From NCBI RefSeq assembly GCF_963855985.1, contig NC_087111.1:935001-999000 (forward strand): a stretch of DNA of 64,000 bases, in the 5' to 3' direction. Under the pieces are notes generated by a model that had not been told where the DNA came from, searched no databases, and was given only the letters and a program-made list of their open reading frames with translations. The DNA is from Ostrinia nubilalis. Taxonomy: Eukaryota; Arthropoda; Insecta; Lepidoptera; Crambidae. The position numbers and the translations under genes are program-made. Positions 13,901 through 25,900 of this stretch are shown here, one piece after another (within the stretch, counting starts at the first letter, position 1; each line of letters starts with the position of its first letter).

Positions 13901-16900
13901 AAGAAATCACCACAGCTTTAAAGAAAGAAGTATGCGAACTACAGGCCATCTCAACATAGTCAGAGTGGGGAGTGTAGGCCACATCCTTCATTTCACTTCT
14001 AGTAAACTAAAGAGGCAAGGAGCCGAGGAACATTTGTTGAAAAGTTGTACGACCAAACACAACCATGCACCGGAGCCGAGCAAGGTTGATGAATTAAATA
14101 AAAACGTCTATATCGACTTTCGATATTTTGATCGTTCGATATTCTGAACGTTCGATATTTTGAGCATTCGATATGTTGATCGTTCGATATTTTGATCGTT
14201 CGATGAAACGTATTCGATATTTTGATTTTCGATCATTTGTCATTCGATATGGCGTAGGTAACCCTGCTCCTGCAGTGCAGACATACGCCTGTAGTCACAA
14301 ACATTAAACGGGACTATTCCCACCTCTCGTTCCCACCACTGCAACTCCTGTGTAGCCAGGATCTACAGCTTGACCGCCACAAAAACCCAACCAATGAAGT
14401 CACAAACATTACTATGAGGTCTCATAGTGCGCATGGACGCACAGGGTGACACACGAACCAATCACAGACCTCTATTCAACACTGTGCGTTAGAATTGCTG
14501 CTTCACTTATGCAAGCATCGTTTATGAATACGGGTGTAAGTAAATGACTTAATGATAGGTAATGATAACATACTGTACCCCCAGTGAAAAGGGAGTTAAG
14601 TCGAAAATGGTGATTTTTGGGAAATCGCATTTGAAGTTAAAAAAAATCCTGCTTCGTCGCTATTAGAGATAACTTGGTGAAATATTTTTTAGGTGAAAGG
14701 TAATGTTAGATATAATTAGGCAGTGTGCCAGTTTGGGAAATATAGCTTGTGGTTTTTTCGTAATTAAATAAAAACCTAGTTATATCACTATGCACGACAA
14801 CTTTACATTCGTGTAAAGTGATGTAATGAGATATAAATCATTTTACACCACACTGAATTAACCACACGTTAACAAGTGTAAAGTGATACATTTTCCACCA
14901 TTTCTGTTGATAATTTTTTGTTTCTTCAATTTTAGAAAAAGTTGTAAAACAAACATAAGTAATTACACTATGAGGAATTATTATTTTAGGTTATTTAGGG
15001 TAAATCTTCCAAAAATTGTTACTTATATTAATATACACCAATTTTGTGGAGAGAAAAAAAATGTGTAAACTGATCTAACTAACATAATAGCGATCTAAGT
15101 ATCCTAATAATTATGTGTAAAGTGATATAAGTGGCGACTATAAAGGAATAAGGCTAGAATTTGAGACTGAATTCTAATTATTTACTCCTTAAATGTTTAT
15201 TCTGATCTGAAACTACTATTTTATTCATTATTACACCATATACCATGAATGATATCGGCCTAAATCACATACAATATCTCCTATTATAAAGTAAGTATAG
15301 CTGAAGCAATTGTGTAGTAAAGACCAGAAATAACAATGGTTTCACATGAACTAATTAGACAGGAGACAGAGAAAAGTTTGTTTTCTACAATTACCTCTTT
15401 AGGAATCAAACCCTGGACCAGAGATGGTGATGTCAAGGTATATTGATTGCCTTTTGGCTACAGAAGGATAATATAAAAGTAAATTCATAAAATGCTTTTG
15501 TTTTCAACAAAGAGGCTTTTAAAAAGCCCTTTAACACGTCCTAGTATTACTTGAACCCTACAATAATTTTGGGACATAAATGGACCAGTGCTGAGAAGAA
15601 GCAGCGCAAAAAATTTAGCCACCCTTGTCAGACTCTTCTTAAATCATAAATAACTTGAAAAAATCGAACTGCCTAGGGCGGGAATCTTCTTAAATCAATA
15701 GAGACATGAATTAACAAGACATGTTATACTTGCGAGCTAAGCAGATAAAGTCCAGCAACACATGCCATTTACATAATTATTTACTTTATACATAGTATCC
15801 ATTCATAAGGACTTTCGTAGATAGTTTCTCAGGGCAATCGAATATTGCACTTAGCCTCTTGATTAGACCATTGTGTGCTATTTGTAATTTATCTTCCTAT
15901 TCCAATAGCTTCAGATCCCCCCAAGTAGCAGCAGCCTATCTAGGTCGCTACAGGCCTTCTGCAGCGACCCTGGTAATTGGAGAATTTGAGCCTGTTGATC
16001 TGCTACGCTTGTGCACTACTTGTGCACGTGCTGCGGTTTTTCTTCTGCCTCCATGCATATTCTACACAGTAGGCTGTCTGTAACAGCTATATTGTGTAGG
16101 TGTTTGTTTAACATACCTGTTATTACACTTAGGACCTTGTGGATGTTGTCCTTGTTTAGTCTTATGAGGCTGCGGGGGAACTTTTTCGATATATCCACAA
16201 CTGCATCTTTTGTTTGCCTGCATCTTTTACAATCTTTCCATTCTGTGTGGTGTTATTTTTCTATTTTGGAGCGCAGCCTGGTCTTGATCTGTGCATATGG
16301 TATCGGCATTATAGGTAATTGTTCCGGACCAAATACCGTCGTGTACGATCCCTTTCTGGCCAGTTCATCTGCTGCGTCGTTGCCCAAGGAGTTACTGTGC
16401 CCTTTGATCTACTTCAGGAGTGCAGGGTAACGCCATTTGCGTCTGCAATGACTTAGGAGCGCGTCATGGCGTTCCAATATAAGTATTATAATGTAGTATA
16501 TTAAGTTGCTTTGTATTGCTTGCACTATCTGAGATTATTTTTATATTCAGACCTCGGATGTCTATGGTTGCAATCGCCTGTGCTGCTCTGATTGCATTCT
16601 GCTTGGAAAATTGTATTGTGTTTATCTAGTGTTGTAGATATTCTTAGTATATTTAGGTAATTCGAGAAGACACCAGCTCCTGTACCTTTTTGGGTTTTGG
16701 AGCCATTAGTGTATATCCTAAGTTCATTGATTCCAGAGCAATCTTGCGTTTCCGCTGTAAGCTGGATATTATAATCTTCAGTCGAAGATTTGAACACAGG
16801 GAATTCTGTCGATGGGTGCCTCGGTGAGAGGTATTTCTTTTATTAGGGTTTTGTGCAGGATCGTGGATTGTCCTGTCTCCTTGTTTTGCTTCTTATATGT

Positions 16901-19900
16901 CCTTGACCTTTAAGTCTTAAAGCGGCTACTTGCGCTTCCTCCTGAATGAAGAGGTCTAAAGATCTAAGATTCAGAAGGTACTCAAGTGATGTCGATGGAG
17001 TGGTTCTCATACAACTAGTGGCCGCTATGCTTACTATGCGTTGCAGGCTTTGGAGTTTTGATCTTGCTGTGGATAGTTGTGTTCTATGCCACCATACAAG
17101 TGATCCATAATAATATGTGTAAGAGGGCCATATAACCGACGTGTACAGCCAAAGTGTTATCTTTAGGTTGAGACCTCATCTACTACCAATGAGTCTCTTG
17201 CACTGATGGAATGCTATACAGGCCATTTTTATTTTGTTCTCGACATGACTCGCCCAGTTCAATTTGTTGTCAAAGGTGATGAGTTTTGTTTATAAAGAGT
17301 TCTGGTAGTTGGAGCTCTTGTAAATTCTATAATGCACTTATTAAGTACTTTTATTGACGTTAGGCACTTTGAATTCAATTATAATATGTTTAACTAGTAG
17401 ATGTTCACCATTATTTATTAAAACTATTAACTAAAGTTCTTTGATTTATAAACTACGACATTATTTTTTCCTTTAATCTGACGTTTGGGCTAAGTTATAT
17501 CATTTTACACCAAATAATTAACCAAATTATTAGTTGCGATTTTCAAATGTTTCTGATCTAAGTAACTTATAACATTTTACACATGTACGAAACTTTTGTG
17601 GTTAATGGTATTAGTCTAATTGAATCATTATACACAAAAAAAATAACCTTTTGTTTTTTACTTTTTGTGATTTAAATTAAGTTACATTCTTTTTCACCAA
17701 CCAACAATACATAGTTTTTTTGTGTATATTAATATGAGTCATCTTATATTGTTAATCACAAATTCAATCTGAACAACTTCAATCGTGTAAAAAGTAGTAA
17801 CACGAGTCATACCTCTTGACACAATAAAAAATTGAAAGAAGCCTTCGGTACACTTTGTTAAAAGTAGACATGTATCAATATACACGAAAGAAAACTCAAA
17901 ATTGGTTCACAAAGCCTTACTTGTATCATTTGGCACAACATTATTTTCTTTTCTATACGTCGTAGAAACATACCGATTAGATACAAAAATAGCTAATTTT
18001 TCAGAGATTCACATTATGTTATAAAGTCAATTTTGATCTAAGTCGAGTTAGATCCCTTTTCACTGGGGGTACAGATATTATCCTACGATACCAAGATGTT
18101 TTTTGATGTGCACTCGTGTATTTAACGACATAACGTCTTCATAAAACACAAATTAATTTTATTAATGTAACTAAAAATAACATCTAGGCTAATATCTGTT
18201 AAGACCTATTAATTAAATTGATATAATAATATTAGCCGAGTCTGCAGGTGTACCAAATGATGTTAGGGAGCGCCTAGGGGATGCTAACGAGTATCGGGGG
18301 CGGCTAATGAAATTGGTGCTTAGATTTATTGGGTGGAAGCACCTTTGGGTAACCTTTGCTCCGTTTTGGGCAGTCTAAGGCCCGATTTGACCAAACTTTT
18401 ATCCGAGAATAACTCCTGGTATAACTGGCACATTGACAGTTTCAGTATGGGAAATATGTCAAAATTTCGAATTACTGACGGTTGTTCTGAGATTAATATT
18501 TACTCTTGTATGGGGTCATTCCATCGTTTCGGGTGTTACGTTCGTACACACATATTCAACAATTTCATGTATTTTGAAATAGTATTTTAATAATGTTAGT
18601 GGCTTAATCTGTCCGTTTTTAGTTGTTTTATTTAAATAATAAAGTTTGTACAGCTTAGAATGTAGGATAACGAAAATATGAGTCGAAAAGTGTGCGTTTC
18701 GGGCGTTACGAGATTTTGCCTCTATGTTCTGACTGTTGCTGCATTTACTCGAAATTTAGCAAATTTTTTTAATGAATCATACCTAAAACTTACAGGACTT
18801 CTAAAGTATGAAATTTACAAACCATGTAATATACAATCACTGTTAAATAAAACGTTTTACTATTTTTTTATAATTTTTTTCTTTGTTTCGGGTGTTACAA
18901 TGGTTCTGTTTCGGGTGTTACGAGTACGAAAATTCAACGCAATTTATCTATAAAATCGGTGTTTTACTAGTCTCTAGGTACTACAAAATAAGGAGTACAA
19001 CAAATAAACACAAATAGAGCGAATTCTGGTTTGAAATTACGAATCAGCTTTTTTTAAAAAAATATACAAAGTTCAAGTTTAATTTTTCCTCAGAATATAG
19101 CTTTTTCTATTGTTTTTGGCTTGAAATAGCATTACTTTAATTTCTAATTACGATATTTATTGGAAATGTCAAACATCGACATTTTTTAGCAATACCTTAA
19201 TTTTAGTGTTAAGTCGACATTTCAAAAAAGGCATAATTGAGAAATATGACTCCTTTTCCGATGCCAGCACTAGTGGGAGGTCAAAGGACCCTCACAGTAA
19301 TACTTTTTCACTTCTCCAAGCAATATACACACAATATCGACATATAAATAAAAATGTAATACCCGAAACGTTTCGGGTGTTACAGTTTTTAATCAAGAAA
19401 GAAACATACTAAATTAATATCATGCTCAGATTTTAGTTAGTATTTAAAATCATTACTACCATGACCTTACTTTTACCAAATATTGTTACCCTAATCCATG
19501 TGTATGGTACAATAATAAAACAAATACCTGTTTTTCTGTTTCGGGTGTTACATCGCCGAAGTAACAAGAAAACACACTTAAAACTTGATGATTATAAATT
19601 TTTTTGGGACTATGACGCTGTCTACCAATACTATGATAAATACCCTTGAATCATATAGTGGCAAAACGTTTCACAGATTGATAGTTTTTTTTTAATCGTA
19701 TTACTAATAATTGGAGAGAAAATGATCATTCAGACAGTTGACTTAAGTATAGACTTTGAAGACTAATAACTTAAAAATTACTTGTTTCTTTTAGATTTTT
19801 TTTGTTGCACATTATAATTTGGAACGTATACTTTCAAAATTCGTCAGATTTAATGCGAAAAGAACATATTTAGTTTTTCACCCTCGGTAACATTTGTCAT

Positions 19901-22900
19901 GGAATGACCCTATGGTCAAATCCACCCTAAATCTAAAGACTTTTTTTGAACGTGGATATAACAGAAACTACTGGTTCCAATTGGAAAATTTTGCAAAACA
20001 AAGTTTTTTTTTAATATTTAGAATGTAGAAGTAAGGTAACATTACCTAAATTGAGCCTGTGCAAGCAAGGCTGCGGCGTCCTAATCTGATGTGACGTGTG
20101 GTGGGGTCACAGCGGGGGACGCAAATGTCAGGACATATTAAAAAATAATTCCGCACACACGTGACGGCAATTTGACTTGCTATTTGACACAGACCTTAAT
20201 AATCTAATTATTTTTTACCAATGATACCAATGGCGACTTTTTTGACAGCAAATCTGTATTGTCAACATAGCAAATATCGTGTCATGGTAATAGGAAATGA
20301 CGCTGATTGACAGAGATGAAGAAAAGGATTAGTAAGGACCACATCTCGGCTCACTCTTGCATCTTAATAATTTTAAAAATTCATAATCTTTACAACACAT
20401 CTTAATTTTACATCACTTAGTTTCTACTAAGTCCTTCTGGACGCCTCTTTTCTGAACGGACCGACGATCTCCATTATTCTATTAACTCATATCAAAAAGT
20501 CCTTTTAGTAACGAATATTACAATATTCTACTCACACAAACAAAATATAAACAGTTCAGCCCGTCTCTATTATTACAAGCTCCAGCACAAAAAATACAGC
20601 CACATCATCGTTTATTAAATCGTATATCTCCTAAAACGTGTGTTTCACCCTAAATAATGAAGCTGTTCTGTCACAACGCTGCTTTATATTCATAGAGTGT
20701 GCACGACCAGGAAAAGCAAGACAAAAACTATGATAGTAAAGAGATACTACATACTACAGCACAAAATACTACATTTTTATTGAAAAATCGACCCTATTAT
20801 AACTACATAAGATGTTTCATCTAAACACGATGATCCCGGTCTATGAATTTAGATGACGGTAGTAAGGATTTATTGAGGCGTAACATTAACTTTCAGTATC
20901 TTATTTTGCCCCAAAACTTTAGTTATCATTTGTAAACAATATCTAACTTTAATAGAAAAGCGCAAACGATACCGGTGTGCCTACCATGAGTTTACGTTAG
21001 GTGAGCTCGCTAGCGAATACGTCAAAAAATTCTATGAAGATTTTATTTCTTGAAAGTAGCCACTAGGGGCGCTGCACAATATGTCATACATTTAAATGTC
21101 ATTTTTTTACGCAGTCGCTAGCGAGCACACCTAACGTAAACTCATGGTAGGCACACTGTACTCGTAACACATCAACTAGGTTGTTTTCCCAACCAAACAA
21201 ATCGCCAATTGAATTCACACAAAATTCGAGATGTGCTCTTATAACACTTAAACCAAAAAATAAACTGTATTTAATTTAAATTGTACTACCATGATGATGA
21301 AAACCAATTCTCGTTATCGAAAAGCGACGAGATTTATTTAAAACGGCGTGTAATTCGGCCATTGACAATTCCCAGCGAGGCAAACCGTTTCACGGCACAA
21401 AATTATTAATAAACTTTAAACCGTATATTTTATTCGATCGCAACATTTGTTCCGCATATTATCACCGGTTTCTGAGCCGTAATTTTCATAAAACTCCGGA
21501 CATCTGGCAACGTGCCGGCAACGGCCCAGTTTTATCGGCCCAAAACCGGTAATAACCGGCTGAAACCGGTTATATCGGGCGTGATCCGGATATCACTGCA
21601 TCGCTGGGTTTTGTTTAAAGCAATTTCGCGGTTTCATCGTTGTTTTGTCGCGCTTTATTTATGTGTTAATGTTTCAGTAAATAGTTTATGCAGAGTTTGT
21701 GGAACTTGAATATAAAGTTTTGCGGTTTGCGCAACTGTAATTTTTCCTGCGGTTCAGTTGTTTGTGCTCAATTGGGCGTGTAACAATTTTTTTTTTGTAA
21801 TTTAGCTTTGCTTTCGTTTATTTTTGTTGCAAGCCACAAAGTAAAATGTAACTCTGTTTGTTCTGGTATTTTTCTTTCTCTACACACGAATTTATTTTTC
21901 AGTTTGTAAACTAAAAACACAGAACTGTAATATCAATTCGTCCTATTGATTTACTTGTTTTTCTGTTAGTTGGTTAGTATTTAGTTCCAAGGCAAACTTT
22001 TTCACAAGTCAGTTTCGCATTACTGAAAGGTTTTTTGTGCTTTTATAGTGTAGTGGTAATAGTTTTTAGGCTTCGATTACTGTGTGAGTGAATTTAATTA
22101 CGGTCTGCAATTTCTATCATTCAAGAATAATTGCTTTTCATTCCCATATACCTATTAATTAATCAGAAATTGATTTTGATTAGTAATTCCTTCAGGAATA
22201 AATTAACTATCTCTATGCTCTAATATCAGAAACTAAAACAGTTGAAAAGGTTAATAATTATATTAATAAACATGAAAGTAAAAGCTCAAAAGCGGCCAAA
22301 TCAAAGTAACTGTCGACATCAATGGTTTACCTTACAGAACTCCTAAATTGACCAACCGTTTTAATCAAACGTGAAATTGGGTGAAAACGAATAATCCGCA
22401 TGATGTCCCCAAGTTTGCAAGAGTAATTTAATTTTTACCCTCGATTCGGGTAAATTACCCTACGTGGAGAAGCGGGTACTTATACCCCATTATTTTTACG
22501 GCGGCTATGCAGAAGCGAGAGCGGAAATTGAAAGAATCAAAAGTTCTCCAAATTGCATCGCTTAGCATAAATTCTGATGGGGAAACTTCGCCGCTTAAAG
22601 CAAGTAAAGTGTAAAATGATTACGTTAATACACACCTACTTTCAAAGAAAATGTTAGTTGAAGGCCAAAATGTCGCATGTTGTTCAGTAAGTGCCATTTT
22701 TGCGCAGTATGAATCCAATCGTCCAAGTCCTGTTCATAATGCGCAACCTACCTTCATCCTAAAATATTTGTACAACTTAAAATGTTGGTTTTAAATTTTT
22801 TGTGTTTTTATATCTGAATAAATCTCCAAAGGGCTCTCCGGAGAAAAAGTAAATTAACTATTGGTTGATGTTCGGTGTAATATGACCGAACAAACTGAAT

Positions 22901-25900
22901 CAGCGCACTCGTTCGCGATGCATCGATTTTACCTCAAATAACTAATTAGTGCAAATCACGGAACCATCGCGACCGGGTGCGCTCATAACATTTTTAACAT
23001 TTTAACATAACATTTTAACATAAGTCTAACATTTTTAACATTACTGTGGAACATGGAATAGAACTATATTTTTAACAACAAACTCTTTTAATCCAAACAT
23101 TCAATCCCTGAGCCGCAATATTGGTCCTTCGAGCAACGGCCTCGCGAGTCGGTAAAAAACTTTGGTTTGGTGTCGATAAGTGAGGTGTATGAACTAGCAA
23201 AACATTGGTGAAAGGATTGCAGTGTTTGGACAACATCAACATCAACAACAACAGGACGGAGCATCAGCAGCGTGTGCAGCAGCCCGTAAGCTGAACAACA
23301 CCTGTAAGATCTGTCCATTTATTTCTCTTAACAATAACATCAAACATGGTAACTTTGGAATCGCAATACCTGCTTTCCGAAGATATCGAACGGGAGTTTA
23401 AGAACTATAAAAAGGATGGCGCTGAACGTAAGAACAGTTTTGAGTATTTCAAAAGGCGGTGGAACAAACTAGAGGAACTATGGAATGAATTCCAATTTAA
23501 TCACGAACAATTAGTAGAAAACGTTAGCCAAACAGACCCATATTTTGAAAACAAACAGTACGACGCGACTAAAGCGATCTACACACAGTTCAAAAACCTC
23601 ATTAACAGTGATTGTCAACAATTCCAATCACAACAGACGGCATCTACCTCAAAGATGTCTGATAAACAGAGAATGTCAGGGACAGAACAGCTGCAGGGTG
23701 AACAAGGATCCTACAGCAAGTTAGACGAAACATTACGTAAACAGCTAGGCAACTTCAAGGCATTTGAGAGAACAGTGTCTAATATCAACATAGAACAGAT
23801 GACAGATAAGTGGGAGTTTGAGGACGCATTGAAATTATTAGAAACACGTTGGACAACAATAGACAGCTTACATTGGGAAATAGACAGTGAGTTAGATGGA
23901 AAAAACTTAGAGTACGAAGCAAGGTTTTCTAAAAACGAAAAACAATACAACATGTTGAAAAGGGAAATTAACAAGAAAATGTGGTCAGTGTCGCATAGAG
24001 AAAAAACTACTCCAACATTAGACATCCCGGTGTTCGGTGGGAACTACACGCAGTGGGTGTCCTTCAAAGACTTGTTCAATGAAGCAATTCATAACAATCC
24101 AACATTATCACATGCACAGAAAATGCAATTTCTGAAAAGTAAACTGAGAGGTGAGGCTGAGAGGTTGATTCAACATTTGTCAATATCTTCTGACAATTAC
24201 TTAACATCCTGGAACATCTTGAACCATCGATATAACAACGAAAGACTAATTTTTACGTCTCATATCAACATACTATTCAACCTACCAACTATGCAGCAAC
24301 CTTCACTAACAAACATTAAGAAAATGCATGACGTAACAATTGAAACACTTCATGCCATCAAAAATCTTGGCGTGGAAACAGAAACTTGGGACCCAATTAT
24401 AGTTCATATTTTGTCTCAAAAACTAGATTCTGAAACCTACTCTGACTACTTAGAATCAGTCAACAATCCACGTGCTTTACCCAACTTACAAGAACTACTA
24501 GACTTTCTCGAGAGCAAGTTCACTGTGCTAGAAACATCATCTCGACGTAAACAAGAAATACCTTCTCAAAAATCTAACAATCAATCAGGATCTCAATATT
24601 TTACAACATCAAACTATAAAAAACCATATTTTAACGCAAATCGCACAAACAACGGCGGTAATATTGCGAAAACGTTTCATGTATCGAGTTACACGTGTCC
24701 TTTGTGTAAAAATGAACACGGCATTTATAATTGCACAACATTCTTGAAAATGTCGAACGAAACAAAACTGATGACCATTAACAGACTTGGTATTTGTGTA
24801 AATTGCCTATTCTCACATAATGGCAAAAAATGCAACTCTACGAAAACGTGCCGCAAATGTTCCGGTCAACACAACACTTTGATACACGATGCCCTAGAAA
24901 ATTCTAAAACAAAATCTACAACAACATTTCCAAAAAACTCAACTTCCAATGCTCATCCTTCTCAAGATGAGTATTCAGAAGTACTATTGGCTACAGCATT
25001 TAATTTTTACAGTAATTTTTAACATACAAACTCTTTTAATCCAAACATTCAATCCCTGAGCCGCAATAGTTGTGTTTTTGACAATGAAAAATTAAAAATA
25101 CGTAAGCCCTTTTTTATCAAGGCATTTATATAAAGCTTTGTCCGAGAATATTATTAATTTAATACAGCGAATAATTATTTACTGGGCAGACATGCACTAC
25201 CCTAGATTGTAATATGTACACTTACGCCCGTGTTCACAATCATTACTATGAGGACTCATTACAGACACGAACCAATCACATAGCTCTATTCAATGATGTG
25301 CGTTCGATTTGCTGCTTTACTTAAGTAAGCATCGTTTGTAAATATGGGCTTTACCATCAGGTGATTGCGGTCAAGTACCAGCCTTTTGCCACATAAAAAC
25401 CCCATTCCGACCCGCAGCCGCTTATCTGCAGTGACCCAAGTCCTTTCCGTCCTGAGTATCACCTCTCCTCGGCTCCATTGCTTCCACAACAGGCCAATTT
25501 GCTCGCCAAAGGTTTCTTCTAATGACGCCTTTAATTCTGAGTTCGTTTTGAGTCTCTCTCATGTTTTGGAAAGAAACCTCAAGTTTTTTTAATAGTTACG
25601 TGAGAACGCGAGTACGTGACCCACTGACACTTAAATTATTTTTGTCTAGTTGTGAACTAATGAGTTCTAGGTATGTTGTAGGTTGTAACTTGTAACCGCT
25701 GACATCAGAAGATTTTCAGACTTGACATGAGCTTTACGCGTCTGACATGGCTCAAAGTGACTTATCATGCTTTCTCAGGCACAGACTCATCCTGAGGTTC
25801 TGGGACTGAGTTAGATTCACGTTGTATTAAATTACTGTCTAGTTTGTTATCCTTGCTTGAATTAATCAAACTGAGTGTAAAAAAACATGATTCTTGCTTC

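Larger units (their letters stand above)
14573..18074. mobile_element. 3.5 kb inverted-repeat DNA element with subterminal motif arrays
   Basis: Terminal inverted repeats start CTGTACCCCCAGTGAAAAGG and agree for about 22 bases, then partly to about 32. ATA flanks both ends (14570-14572, 18075-18077) and could be a 3 bp target duplication. Inside, GTGTAAAGTGAT occurs at 14811, 14876, 15115 and, with one change, 15063. Its complement ATCATTTTACAC or close forms occur at 14837, 17499, 17571, 17624 and 17925. The motif thus mostly points inward from both ends, like transposase-binding subterminal repeats. No transposase frame was found. A decayed LINE fills about 15850-17330. The family is not one I can name. 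Confidence 0.7.

Noticed and set aside
13875..14147. 90-codon frame ending in KHNHAPEPSK, reminiscent of a FLYWCH zinc finger
   Set aside because: Only the HNHAP end is suggestive; the cysteine and tryptophan positions expected before it are missing, and the frame runs into the minisatellite.
16011..16430. 139-codon open frame on the + strand
   Set aside because: It is the antisense shadow of the LINE C-terminus on the - strand, which shows real family motifs.
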